NCBI RefSeq assembly: GCF_030814435.1 | Contig: NZ_JAUSUW010000016.1 | Location: forward strand, 1-64,000 | Direction of reading: 5' to 3' | Source: Peteryoungia aggregata LMG 23059 | GTDB lineage: Bacteria; Pseudomonadota; Alphaproteobacteria; Rhizobiales; Rhizobiaceae | DNA: 64,000 nt | Shown: piece by piece, positions 17,187-25,406 of the stretch | How the letters are laid out: each line of letters opens with the position of its first letter | Numbering within the stretch: position 1 is the stretch's first letter | Position numbers and translations under genes: made by a program | Notes under the pieces: generated by a model | What the model was told of the DNA's origin: nothing | The model's database searches: none | Seen by the model: only the letters and a program-made list of their open reading frames with translations

Positions 17187-18545
17187 ATGACCGCATCCAA
17201 AGAGGCCGCCGATCTGACCGCAGCCGATCCTTCCGCGCGCATCGAGGTGCTGCTGGTCGGCATGAATGGCGACCTGCGCGGCAAGATGATCCCGCTCAAA
17301 GCCGAGGACAAGGTCTGGAAGAACACGGTCCGCCTTCCGGCCTCGACACAGTCGCTCGACATCTGGGGTGACGACAATGACGACATCACAAAGATCTCGC
17401 TGACGCTCGGCGATCCCGATGGCATCTGTACGCCGGACAAGAATTCGCTGACGACGCTTCCCTGGGGGCCTGCCGGTTCCAAGCAGGTGCTCGCCACCAT
17501 GCATACACTCTCCGGCGAGCCGCATTATGTCTGCCCGCGCGCCATCCTCGCCAATGTGATGAAGCGCTTCGAGGAAAAGGGCCTGACGCCTGTCGTTGCC
17601 ACCGAGCTCGAATTCTACGTGATGGAGCCTGACTTCCGCGACACCGGCGTGCCGATGCCGCCGAAGGCGCTGGTCATGAACGGCGAAGTCGAGGGCTATC
17701 AGCTCTATGACATGCGCGCGACCGCCGCGATGGAAGACTTCCTCGATACGGTGCGCGAATATTGCGACGACATGGGTCTGCCGGCCGATGCGACGACTGC
17801 CGAATTCGGCCCCGGCCAGTTCGAGGTCAACCTGTTGCACAAGCCGGATGCGATGGCGGCTGCCGACGACTGCATTTACCTCAAGCGCGTCGTCGATTTC
17901 GCCGCCCGTCGCCACGGCTTCAAGGCCACCTGCATGGCCAAGCCCTATGGCGACCATGCGGGCTCGGGCCTGCATGTGCATGCCTCGATCATCGACAAGG
18001 ACGGGAAGAACATCCTCGACACCAAGGGCGGCGATCCGGTGAAGCTGAAGTCGATCACCGCCGGCATGCTGAAAAGCATGCAGGATGCGCAGCTGATCTT
18101 CGCACCCTTTGCCAATTCCTATCGGCGCTTCCAGCCGGGCTCGTTCGCACCCGACAAGATCGACTGGGGTTTCGGCAATCGCGGCACGGCGATCCGCATT
18201 CCGGACAAGGACGGCCCGGCCGCCCGTATCGAACACCGTGTCGCGGGCGCCGACGCCAATCCGCACCTGCTGCTCGCCGCCATCCTCGGCGGCATCCTGC
18301 TCGGCCTCGACGAGGATCTTGATCCCGGCCAGGTCACCACACCTGATAGCGCGCCCGAAAACCCCGACATGCTGACCTATGATTTCCTGACCGCCGTCGA
18401 GCGTTTTCGCGCCTCGGCCTTCATCAGGGATATCTTCGGCGCCGAATACCAGCGCATCTATGGCGACACCAAGCGCAAGGAAGCGATGGCCTATCTGCGC
18501 ACCGTGTCGAGCTTTGATTACCAGACCTATCTGCCGCGCATTTGA
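17187..18545 (+). CDS. Glutamine synthetase family protein (gamma-glutamylpolyamine synthetase-like)
   Basis: A 452-residue GS-fold enzyme. Visible elements are VLLVGMNGDLRGKMIPL at the N-terminus, VVATELEFYVMEP (metal glutamates), AEFGPGQFEVNL, HAGSGLHVHASI and RIEHRVAGADANPHLLLAAILGGILLGLD near the end. The adenylylation loop and Tyr of GlnA are not seen, so it is not the housekeeping GS. It probably joins glutamate to an amine such as putrescine (PuuA/SpuI-type) with ATP, in line with the divergent aminotransferase. The start MTASKEAADL was preferred to one 23 codons earlier because the extension lacks family similarity; the ribosome site is weak for both. Confidence 0.87.
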   Translation: MTASKEAADLTAADPSARIEVLLVGMNGDLRGKMIPLKAEDKVWKNTVRLPASTQSLDIWGDDNDDITKISLTLGDPDGICTPDKNSLTTLPWGPAGSKQVLATMHTLSGEPHYVCPRAILANVMKRFEEKGLTPVVATELEFYVMEPDFRDTGVPMPPKALVMNGEVEGYQLYDMRATAAMEDFLDTVREYCDDMGLPADATTAEFGPGQFEVNLLHKPDAMAAADDCIYLKRVVDFAARRHGFKATCMAKPYGDHAGSGLHVHASIIDKDGKNILDTKGGDPVKLKSITAGMLKSMQDAQLIFAPFANSYRRFQPGSFAPDKIDWGFGNRGTAIRIPDKDGPAARIEHRVAGADANPHLLLAAILGGILLGLDEDLDPGQVTTPDSAPENPDMLTYDFLTAVERFRASAFIRDIFGAEYQRIYGDTKRKEAMAYLRTVSSFDYQTYLPRI

Positions 18546-18574
18546 TCGTCGTCGAGACGCATGGGAGATCATCG

Positions 18575-18606
18575 AAACGGCGCCCGATCGGGGCGCCGTT
18601 TGCATT
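18575..18606. terminator. Bidirectional terminator between convergent genes
   Basis: AAACGGCGCC (18575-18584) pairs with GGCGCCGTTT (18592-18601), between the GS-like gene (+) and the lipid kinase gene (-). Confidence 0.8.
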
Positions 18607-19523
18607 CAGGCCTGCGGCTGGGCCGGGGGAACGAACACTTTCAACTGCCCCGCATGGATGCGGATCTCGACATCGGCCGGCATGCGCAGCAATTCGCCAT
18701 CCAGCACGCAGGCAGCACCCTTGCGATGATTGGGAAAGTGGAGGTGCACCTTCTCGGCAGTCGAGGCCGTCACGGCCTGGTTTTCCTTGAACTTGCCCCG
18801 GATGATGTCGAAGGCAAGCAGCCCGACACCCGTCGGCTCCAGCGGTTCGGTGAGATAGACGCCCAGCCTGCCGGTATCGACGCGGTCGGCGAAGAACAGC
18901 GAATTGTTGCCCAGCGGATTGTTCGACACCGAAATCGCCGACACCGGTCGTTCATCGCTGCGGCCATCGCCGTCGATGTCGAAGATCACCTCGAAGCGCG
19001 GCGGATCGAGCATCACGCCGAAGGCCGCACTGGTGCTGGCGCGGATCTTGCCGAGACGGGAGGCGAAATTCATCTGGTTGCGCATCCGCACCATGCGGGC
19101 ATGCAGGCCGGCAGAAAACTGATGGACGAAGGGGCGGCCATTGGCTGTGGCGATGTCAACATCGGCCACAGCGGCAGCGGACAGGGTGTCGAGCACTTTC
19201 CAGATATCGAGCGGCAGCTTCAGCGAACGGGCAAAGAGGTTCATCGTACCGGCCGGGATGATGCCGAGTGGCATGCCGGCCTTCCACGCGACACCCGCCG
19301 CCGTCGAGATCGTGCCATCGCCGCCGCCCGCCAGAAGGGCCTCGATCCCGGCTTCATGGCTCGCTGCCTCCAGCGCCTCCACGATTTCCGCGCCTGCCAC
19401 GACCGTGCAATCAAGATCATGCCCCCTCGCCGCAAAGGCTCGCGCCGCGCTTTCGCAGTAGGCCTGCATGTCGGTGGTCTTGAACGTCCCACCGTCGCGA
19501 TTGAGTACCGCCTTGATCTTCAT
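18606..19523 (-). CDS. Diacylglycerol kinase-family lipid kinase
   Basis: A 305-residue protein of the DAGK catalytic family (YegS/BmrU-like). The nucleotide-binding motif GGGDGTIS and the GIIPAGTMNLFARSL segment are diagnostic; a beta-sandwich C-terminal domain follows with VSAISVSNNPLGNNSLFF and CVLDGELL. Enzymes of this fold phosphorylate diacylglycerol, sphingoid bases or phosphatidylglycerol with ATP. No lipid genes are adjacent, so the substrate is open. Confidence 0.88.
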   Translation of the reverse strand: MKIKAVLNRDGGTFKTTDMQAYCESAARAFAARGHDLDCTVVAGAEIVEALEAASHEAGIEALLAGGGDGTISTAAGVAWKAGMPLGIIPAGTMNLFARSLKLPLDIWKVLDTLSAAAVADVDIATANGRPFVHQFSAGLHARMVRMRNQMNFASRLGKIRASTSAAFGVMLDPPRFEVIFDIDGDGRSDERPVSAISVSNNPLGNNSLFFADRVDTGRLGVYLTEPLEPTGVGLLAFDIIRGKFKENQAVTASTAEKVHLHFPNHRKGAACVLDGELLRMPADVEIRIHAGQLKVFVPPAQPQA

Positions 19524-19670
19524 GAAATTCCCTTGGGAGCCAACACGCCCTGCCCTTCAGCAATGCGGCACGGCGACAATTTGTTGCGTTGCCACACAGA
19601 TCGACAGTCGATGTGGGAATTTCAAGGCAGGCGGTCAGTATCAGCCGGCTTCCAGGCGCGGTAAAGGGGC

Positions 19671-20144
19671 TCAGGCAGATGGCGGCAGCTTCAGCGAGGC
19701 GCCTGTCTTGACGCTGCGGATCGCAAAGTTCGAGCGTATGTCGGTGACATTCGGCAGGACGAGCAGTCTTTCGGTGAGCAAGCTCTCATAGGCCGCGAGG
19801 TTCTCCACCACCACCTCCGCCAGAAAGTCCGATTCCCCGGAAATCATGTAGCAGGCCACCACCTCGGGAATGTCGAGCAGCGCCTGATGCAGGGCATCGG
19901 CATTCTCCCGGGTGTGTCGGGCGACCTTGAAGGCAACGAAGACGGTCAGTTCGAGACCGAGCGCCCGGCGGTCGAGATCGACCCGGTAGCCCCTGATGAC
20001 GCCTTGTTCCTCCATGATCCGGATCCGCCTCAGACAGGGCGACTGCGAGAGACCGACACGCTCCGCGATCTCGACATTGCTGGTGCGGGCATCCGTCTGG
20101 AGGACATCGATGATGGCGCGGTCTAAGCGATCCAGTTTTGGCAT
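19671..20144 (-). CDS. Lrp/AsnC-family transcriptional regulator
   Basis: A 157-residue protein. The N-terminal helix-turn-helix reads LDRLDRAIIDVLQTDARTSNVEIAERVGLSQSPCLRRIRIMEEQGVIRGYRVDLDRRALG; the RAM/ligand domain follows with VFVAFKV, IPEVVACYMISGESDFLAEVVV and LPNVTDIRSNFAIRSVK. Such proteins sense amino acids as octamers. It diverges from an EamA transporter, the standard arrangement for amino acid efflux control, with a palindrome between the two starts. Confidence 0.92.
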   Translation of the reverse strand: MPKLDRLDRAIIDVLQTDARTSNVEIAERVGLSQSPCLRRIRIMEEQGVIRGYRVDLDRRALGLELTVFVAFKVARHTRENADALHQALLDIPEVVACYMISGESDFLAEVVVENLAAYESLLTERLLVLPNVTDIRSNFAIRSVKTGASLKLPPSA

Positions 20145-20168
20145 CTTCTTTTATCTAGGATCCAAATA

Positions 20169-20185
20169 TTGGCAGATATTGCCAA
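20169..20185. promoter_or_regulatory. Perfect inverted repeat TTGGCA-GATAT-TGCCAA, probable Lrp-type operator
   Basis: It lies in the 128-base gap between the divergent lrp-like gene (start 20144) and the EamA transporter (start 20273). Its symmetry and place suit binding by the adjacent Lrp-family protein. Confidence 0.55.
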
Positions 20186-20272
20186 ACCTCTAAGCTTTAT
20201 ACGAGAAAATTGCAAGGACACGCGCCCACCGTTGCGCCTAGACTGGACCTCGCCCCTTCCTCGGAGAAACGC

Positions 20273-21190
20273 ATGTCCATGGCCGGCACATCCCCCGTCC
20301 TCACGCCCCGCAAAACCCTGCTCGGCGCCCTGTCGGCCCTCTCCGTCGTGTTGATCTGGGCCTCGTGGCTGATCTCGACGCGCCACAGCGTCGGCTCCGG
20401 GCTCGGACCGCTCGATCTGAGCCTGCTCCGCTACGGGATACCCGCGCTGGTGCTGGCGCCCGTCTGGTGGCGGACCGGTCTGTTTCCCAAGGGTGCCATG
20501 GGACCGCTGGTCCTGATGATCCTGGGCTCTGGGGCTCCCTTCTTCCAGCTCGTCGCCTTCGGCATGCGGCACACGCCGGCCTCGGCGGCTGGCGTTCTCT
20601 TGCCGGGGCTGATGCCGCTTGCCGTCGCGGTGATCGGCATGACCGTGCTGGGGGAGCGCCCGGACAGGCTGCGCAAGCTCGGTATGGCCGCCATCCTGGC
20701 CGGCGGCGCGATGCTGCTGCTGGGCAATACAGGACCGGCTGGTCTCGGCTGGATCAGTTTCACCATCCTGCCGCTCGGCGCATGCCTCTGGGCCGTCTAT
20801 ACCCATGCCTTTCGCCGCAGCGGCCTCGACGCCTTCGAGGGCGCTGCCCTTGTCTGCGTCTGGTCGACGATCTTGAACATTGCGGCGCTGCCCTTCTTCG
20901 GCACGCACTTCCTCACGGCTCCGGTCGGGGAGATCGCGCTGCAGACGCTGACGCAGGGGATCATGTCGGGCCTGATCGCCACGCTGCTCTACGGTGCTGC
21001 GGTTCGCGCCCTCGGCGGCACCCAGGCCGCCGCCTATACCGCCATAACACCTGTGGCTGCCGCGATCGGCGGCGCCTTGCTGCTGGCGGAACCACTGGGA
21101 CCGGTGACGATCGCCGCAGCGGTGGTCACGGGCCTGGGTGTGCTGCTATCAACCGGACTTCTGTCCCGCAGCGGAAACCCGGGCCCCTAA
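20273..21190 (+). CDS. EamA/DMT-family permease
   Basis: A 305-residue inner-membrane protein with about ten hydrophobic segments in two EamA halves (the second half ends GGTQAAAYTAITPVAAAIGGALLLAEPLG, the typical motif). DMT permeases of this kind mostly export amino acids or metabolites. Its divergence from an Lrp/AsnC-type regulator supports amino acid efflux. The start MSMAGTSPV follows CTCGGAGAAACGC, a usable ribosome site; an upstream in-frame start is less likely. Confidence 0.88.
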   Translation: MSMAGTSPVLTPRKTLLGALSALSVVLIWASWLISTRHSVGSGLGPLDLSLLRYGIPALVLAPVWWRTGLFPKGAMGPLVLMILGSGAPFFQLVAFGMRHTPASAAGVLLPGLMPLAVAVIGMTVLGERPDRLRKLGMAAILAGGAMLLLGNTGPAGLGWISFTILPLGACLWAVYTHAFRRSGLDAFEGAALVCVWSTILNIAALPFFGTHFLTAPVGEIALQTLTQGIMSGLIATLLYGAAVRALGGTQAAAYTAITPVAAAIGGALLLAEPLGPVTIAAAVVTGLGVLLSTGLLSRSGNPGP

Positions 21191-21194
21191 GCCA

Positions 21195-21602
21195 TCAGGC
21201 GGCGGAGCGCATGATGGCAGCGCTGCCGACCGGCATCATGCTGGGCTTCATGGTGGCGCCCTCGACGGCAACCAAATTCTCCTGACCCCAGCGACCGAGG
21301 GCCTGGATGACGGGTTCCAGGCTGCGTCCGAGCGGGGTCAGCGAATAGTCGACGCGGGGTGGCACAACCGGATAGACTGTGCGGGCGACAAGCCCCGCCA
21401 GCTCCATGTCGCGCAACTGCTTGGACAGCATCCGGTGGGTGATCGCCGGCAGACGCTTGACCAGTTCGCTGAAGCGCAGCACCTCGTCTCTCAGAAGATG
21501 ATGGAGGATCACAGCCTTCCATTTGCCATCGAGGAGTTGCAGGGTCGCCTCGATCGGGCAACCACCGAGGTCCGACATTGCAGAATTGGTATCGCGCGCC
21601 AT
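21195..21602 (-). CDS. HxlR-family winged-helix regulator
   Basis: A 135-residue protein with the HxlR domain: CPIEATLQLLDGKWKAVILHHLLRDEVLRFSELVKRLPAITHRMLSKQLRDMELAGLV, then a wing VPPRVDYSLTPLGRSLEPVIQAL. The cysteine before PIEATL is the position used for redox or aldehyde sensing in HypR/YodB-type members. It ends four bases from the EamA gene's end (convergent), and no divergent target gene is close, so its target is unknown. Confidence 0.9.
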   Translation of the reverse strand: MARDTNSAMSDLGGCPIEATLQLLDGKWKAVILHHLLRDEVLRFSELVKRLPAITHRMLSKQLRDMELAGLVARTVYPVVPPRVDYSLTPLGRSLEPVIQALGRWGQENLVAVEGATMKPSMMPVGSAAIMRSAA

Positions 21603-21910
21603 TCAAAATCCCTTCTCAAACATTCGACGCGATCGGCTGACCGGCGCGTCTGTTCCCACTTAGCCCTGCCGGCCTGGAGCGAAAAGACTCCGTTCGGCCG
21701 GAATTGGTCGACACAGCGTCAACAGGGCATTCGACGCAGAATCGCATCGAAGAGTTTCATCTGACGGGAGATTGGGGCGAAGTCGGGAGACCGAAAGGGC
21801 GATTTCGCATTCGTGAGCGATCGTGTCGACGCGGCTCGCGGACTGATCACAAAATCGTGGCGCCGATCAGACGACCGACGCCACGCAAAACTGCCGGTTT
21901 GTCGGGCGGC
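21603..21910. other. 308-base region upstream of the HxlR gene
   Basis: No gene is supported here. A hairpin near 21857-21884 is listed as a terminator for the L,D-transpeptidase gene. The rest presumably holds the HxlR promoter. Confidence 0.45.
21851..21884 (-). terminator. Probable terminator of the L,D-transpeptidase gene
   Basis: On the minus strand GTGGCG and CGCCAC enclose a 16-base loop and are followed by GATTTTGTG. It lies 27 bases after the stop codon. Confidence 0.55.
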
Positions 21911-22525
21911 TCAGGCCTGCATCACCACAACCTTGGAGCCGACAGCCACCCGGGCATAGAGGTCGATCACATCATGGTTCATCATGCGCACGCAGCCCGA
22001 TGACATGGCCTGGCCGATCGACCAGGGCTGGTTCGTGCCGTGGATGCGGAACATGGTGTCGTTGCCGCCGCGGTAGAGATACATGGCGCGAGCACCCAGC
22101 GGGTTGTTCGGGCCGCCGGGCAGGCCGCCTGCATATTTCAGGTTCTTTTCCGGATCGCGGCGGATCATGTTCGCCGTCGGCGTCCAGGTCGGCCATTCGG
22201 CCTTGCGACCGACATAGGCATTGCCGGCCAGCGCGAGACCCGCACGGCCCACGCCAATGCCGTAACGCATGGCCTGGCCGTTGCCCATGATGTAGTAGAG
22301 ACGGCGCGCAGGCGTATCGACGACCACGGTTCCTGGCGCGTGACTGGTTTCGTAGGCCACTTCCTGACGGCGCAGTTCCGGCTTGATCTTTTCCAGCGGC
22401 ACCTTCTTCAGCGGATGCGGTTCGTCCGGCAGGTCGCCATACATGGCCTGCTGGTTCTGCATGGACTGACAACCAGCCAGGAAAAGCGGCAGACCGAAGA
22501 GGAGACCGCGGCGTGAAATAGTCAT
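21911..22525 (-). CDS. L,D-transpeptidase (YkuD family), lipoprotein
   Basis: A 204-residue precursor. The N-terminus MTISRRGLLFGLPLFLAGC has a twin-arginine-like pair and a lipobox with Cys19, so it is probably an exported lipoprotein. The YkuD catalytic domain follows: GTVVVDTPARRLYYI, and the catalytic motif HGTNQPWSIGQAMSSGCVRMMNHDV containing the active cysteine (SSGCVR). These enzymes make 3-3 cross-links in peptidoglycan, which dominate the wall of polar-growing Rhizobiales, or attach proteins to it. A perfect CtrA box lies 55-70 bases upstream, suggesting cell-cycle control. Confidence 0.93.
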   Translation of the reverse strand: MTISRRGLLFGLPLFLAGCQSMQNQQAMYGDLPDEPHPLKKVPLEKIKPELRRQEVAYETSHAPGTVVVDTPARRLYYIMGNGQAMRYGIGVGRAGLALAGNAYVGRKAEWPTWTPTANMIRRDPEKNLKYAGGLPGGPNNPLGARAMYLYRGGNDTMFRIHGTNQPWSIGQAMSSGCVRMMNHDVIDLYARVAVGSKVVVMQA

Positions 22526-22579
22526 GGTTCTGGAGCCCCTGGAACACGATTCGATGTTCCGGAGCCTATGAAACTTATG

Positions 22580-22595
22580 GTTAATCACCCGTTAA
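22580..22595 (-). promoter_or_regulatory. CtrA-type box TTAA-N7-TTAAC upstream of the L,D-transpeptidase gene
   Basis: On the minus strand it reads TTAACGGGTGATTAAC, an exact match to the TTAA-N7-TTAAC consensus of the alphaproteobacterial cell-cycle regulator CtrA, 55-70 bases before the ATG. Confidence 0.65.
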
Positions 22596-22693
22596 TATAG
22601 CCGGACCCAATTAAGCTTTGTGTCGAAGGTGGGGCAAAAGCCTTGCAGGGCCTCCCGCATCCAGGGCCTTCGGCAAGGCTTGTACTGGCCACT

Positions 22694-22718
22694 GAAAAAG
22701 GCGGCCTCTCGACCGCCT
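22694..22718 (-). terminator. Terminator downstream of the ETF-QO gene
   Basis: On the minus strand AGGCGG pairs with CCGCCT around an eight-base loop and is followed by TTTTT. Confidence 0.65.
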
Positions 22719-22728
22719 CTCCTGGTTC

Positions 22729-22835
22729 ACATGTTCGGATAGACCGGTCCTTCGCCGCCTTTCTCTTGCGGCGGTCCGTGCGGCCCGGCCTCCCGAACAT
22801 TTACATGTTCGGATAGACCGGTCCTTCGCCGCCTT
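22729..22835. repeat. 33-bp direct repeat covering the 3' end of the ETF-QO gene
   Basis: Bases 22803-22835, which encode the last ETF-QO residues (EGPVYPNM), recur exactly at 22729-22761, 74 bases downstream in gene direction. Between them CCGAACAT and ATGTTCGG also form an inverted repeat around the stop codon. Confidence 0.85.
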
Positions 22836-24462
22836 GGGGCGGAACCCAGTTGATGTTCTGGTTCGGGTCCTTGATGTCGCAGGTCTTGCAGTGGACGCAG
22901 TTCTGGGCGTTGATGACGAAGGTATGTTCGCCCTCCTTCTCCACCCATTCATAGACGCCTGCCGGACAGTAGCGCGTCGAGGGACCGGCGAAGACCTCAA
23001 GTTCCGACGCCTTCTGCAGGCCGAGATCCTTCACCTTCAGATGGACCGGCTGGTCTTCTTCGTGATTGGTGTTGGAGAGAAACACCGAAGAGAGACGGTC
23101 AAATGTCAGCACGCCATCCGGCTTCGGATAGGCGATCGGCTTGTGCTGTGCTGCCGGCTCGAGCGAGGCCGCATCGGTCTTGCCATGCTTGAGGTTCAGA
23201 GGCGACGTGCCGAAGATCTGATTGATCCACATGTCGATGCCACCGAGACCGACGCCGAGCGCCGTGCCGAGCTTGGACCAGAGCGGCTTGACGTTGCGCA
23301 CGCGCTTCAGATCGCGGCCGATATCGGTCGAACGCCATTCGTTTTCGATCTCGATCGGCTCGTCATTGGCGCGGCCGGCAGCAATCGCATCGGCGATCTT
23401 CTCCGCCGCCAGCATGCCCGAGAGCACGGCATTGTGGCTGCCCTTGATGCGCGGCACGTTGACGAGACCGGCGGAACAGCCGATCAGCGCGCCGCCCGGG
23501 AAGGAGAGTTTTGGCACCGACTGGTAGCCGCCTTCGGTGATGGCGCGGGCGCCGTAGGACAGGCGCTTGCCACCCTCGAAGGTCTTGGCGATCGCCGGAT
23601 GCGTCTTGAAGCGCTGGAATTCCTCGAAGGGCGAGAGATAGGGGTTCTTGTAGTTGAGATGCACGACGAAGCCGACGGCAACCATGTTGTCTTCGAGATG
23701 GTAGAGGAAGGAGCCGCCACCGGTCTTCATGCCGAGCGGCCAGCCGAAGGAGTGCTGCACGAGGCCGGGCTTGTGGTGCTCGGGCTTGACCTGCCAGAGT
23801 TCCTTGAGGCCGATACCGAACTTCTGCACGTCGCTGTCGCGCGACAGGTCGAACTTGGCGATCAGCTGCTTGGCGAGCGAGCCGCGCACACCTTCCGAGA
23901 TCAGCACATATTTGCCGAGCAGTTCCATGCCGCGCGTATAGGCCGGGCCCGGCTCGCCATTCTTCTCGATGCCCATGTCGCCGGTCGCCACCCCGATGAC
24001 CGCCCCCTCGTCGTTATAGAGCACTTCGGAGGCGGCAAAGCCCGGATAGATCTCGACGCCGAGCGCTTCTGCATGGGCGCCCAGCCAACGACAGACATTG
24101 CCGAGCGAGACGATGTAATTGCCGTGATTGTTCATCAGCGGCGGCATCAGCATGTTGGGAAGGCGGACCGAGCCGGCCGGCCCAAGGAACAGGAACTGGT
24201 CGTCGGTGACCGGTGTCTTGAAGGGATGGTCGGCTTCCTCGCGCCAGCCGGGGATCAGCCTGTCGACGCCGATCGGATCGACGACCGCACCGGACAGGAT
24301 ATGGGCGCCGACTTCCGCGCCCTTTTCGAGGACGACGACGGTCAGATCAGGATTGACCTGTTTCAGCCGGATTGCCGCCGAGAGACCTGCGGGACCAGCG
24401 CCCACGATCACCACGTCGAATTCCATGCTTTCGCGTTCCGGCAGTTCCATATCCGTGCTCAT
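22801..24462 (-). CDS. Electron transfer flavoprotein-ubiquinone oxidoreductase
   Basis: A 553-residue ETF dehydrogenase. The FAD motif VVIVGAGPAGLSAAIRLKQ is near the N-terminus, the membrane-associated central region contains the HSFGWPLG and GCSAGLVNVPRIKGSHNA segments, and the C-terminal ferredoxin-like domain holds the 4Fe-4S cysteines (YCPAGVYEW, NCVHCKTCDIKDPNQNINW). It takes electrons from ETF, reduced by acyl-CoA and amino acid dehydrogenases, and gives them to ubiquinone at the inner membrane. The start MSTDMELPE has an AGGAA ribosome site at good spacing. A 16-bp palindrome lies upstream. Confidence 0.95.
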   Translation of the reverse strand: MSTDMELPERESMEFDVVIVGAGPAGLSAAIRLKQVNPDLTVVVLEKGAEVGAHILSGAVVDPIGVDRLIPGWREEADHPFKTPVTDDQFLFLGPAGSVRLPNMLMPPLMNNHGNYIVSLGNVCRWLGAHAEALGVEIYPGFAASEVLYNDEGAVIGVATGDMGIEKNGEPGPAYTRGMELLGKYVLISEGVRGSLAKQLIAKFDLSRDSDVQKFGIGLKELWQVKPEHHKPGLVQHSFGWPLGMKTGGGSFLYHLEDNMVAVGFVVHLNYKNPYLSPFEEFQRFKTHPAIAKTFEGGKRLSYGARAITEGGYQSVPKLSFPGGALIGCSAGLVNVPRIKGSHNAVLSGMLAAEKIADAIAAGRANDEPIEIENEWRSTDIGRDLKRVRNVKPLWSKLGTALGVGLGGIDMWINQIFGTSPLNLKHGKTDAASLEPAAQHKPIAYPKPDGVLTFDRLSSVFLSNTNHEEDQPVHLKVKDLGLQKASELEVFAGPSTRYCPAGVYEWVEKEGEHTFVINAQNCVHCKTCDIKDPNQNINWVPPQGGEGPVYPNM

Positions 24463-24587
24463 CGTCATTTCCTCATCAGGCGATCCCATCCGCCCTCCTC
24501 CTTGACAAAACCCAACCGGATTGTCGAGCCGAAGCGCGACGCGCAGGTGCGCAAATTCCGGCAAGGCGGTGTGAAGTTGAAGAATAT

Positions 24588-24603
24588 CTTACGTGTACGT
24601 AAG
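24588..24603. promoter_or_regulatory. 16-bp inverted repeat CTTACGTGTACGTAAG upstream of the ETF-QO gene
   Basis: The half-sites CTTACG and CGTAAG flank TGTA. It lies 126 bases before the ETF-QO start and just after the stop of the TetR gene. The same core with one change occurs before the DUF2147 gene at 8229. Confidence 0.6.
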
Positions 24604-24605
24604 GG

Positions 24606-25226
24606 TCAATCCATGGATTGGGCGTCGGCCGAGGTGATCATGGCGGAAAAGCTATGGATCATATGCGCATCGCTGCCCTCGATCAGGGCGGCAGGCAGGT
24701 CGAGCGTGCGAATGACCGAAGAGCTCTTGACCGAGGCAAGCCCATGCAGCGAGGACCAGATGACCAGGGCATCCAGTAGCACCGCTTCATCGCTGCGCTC
24801 CCTGCCCTTGAGTTGCGCCCTGCGCTTCAGGCCTGAGACGAGAAGCGAAAAGGCGTGCTTGGCCTTGGCCATCATTTCGGGAAAGGCCTCGCCATCCGGC
24901 AGCGGCGTGCCGAACATCAGGCGGTATTCGAGCGGATGCTCGCGGGCATAACGCAGATAGTCTTCCGCCATATTCGCCATGTCCTGATCCGGATCCTCGG
25001 ATTTCGGATGGGCATCCAGGAAGGCCGCAAAGGCGTCGAAGGCCCGCGAGACCATTTCCGCCAGAATGTGATCGCGGCTGGCAAAATGCTTGTAGGGCGC
25101 CTGATGCGACACGCCGAGCCGGCGCGCCACTTCGCGCAGGCTCAGCTTTTCCAGTCCGTCACTGGCGATGATCGCCATGCCTTCGGCAAGACAGGCTTCG
25201 CGCAGATCGCGTCGTGTTCTGGGCAT
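24606..25226 (-). CDS. TetR-family transcriptional regulator
   Basis: A 206-residue regulator. The TetR helix-turn-helix is clear: RRDLREACLAEGMAIIASDGLEKLSLREVARRLGVSHQAPYKHFASRDHILAEMV; the C-terminal part resembles the WHG-type ligand domain (AEDYLRYAREHPLEYRLMFG). The start MPRTRRDLREA has an AGGAAG ribosome site. It diverges from the DUF2141-SDR operon, and two near-identical palindromes in between are its probable operators. Confidence 0.9.
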   Translation of the reverse strand: MPRTRRDLREACLAEGMAIIASDGLEKLSLREVARRLGVSHQAPYKHFASRDHILAEMVSRAFDAFAAFLDAHPKSEDPDQDMANMAEDYLRYAREHPLEYRLMFGTPLPDGEAFPEMMAKAKHAFSLLVSGLKRRAQLKGRERSDEAVLLDALVIWSSLHGLASVKSSSVIRTLDLPAALIEGSDAHMIHSFSAMITSADAQSMD

Positions 25227-25372
25227 GGGGCTTCCTGCACATTTCTGCTCACCGTCGACCCAGACGGTCGGGCCGCACGGCACCCGTTCTCAAATACCCG
25301 TGACATGGCCAGCTCACAATAGGTGGCGGCACAGAGCGACGGGCAGCTTGCAGGTGCTTGTAGGTCAGAAAT

Positions 25373-25387
25373 GTTGACGGCGTCAAC
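25373..25387. promoter_or_regulatory. Operator 1, GTTGACGGCGTCAAC
   Basis: A 15-bp dyad (GTTGAC-N3-GTCAAC) between the divergent TetR and DUF2141 genes. It is 34 bases from an almost identical copy. Confidence 0.7.
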
Positions 25388-25406
25388 TTTCTTCGCTATC
25401 GATAAA

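Noticed and set aside
17091..18605. 504-codon open frame opposite the GS-like gene
   Set aside because: The plus-strand frame holds all GS motifs; the other frame has none.
22834..24951. 705-codon open frame opposite the ETF-QO gene
   Set aside because: It is the mirror of the ETF-QO coding sequence and its amino acid make-up is typical of antisense frames.
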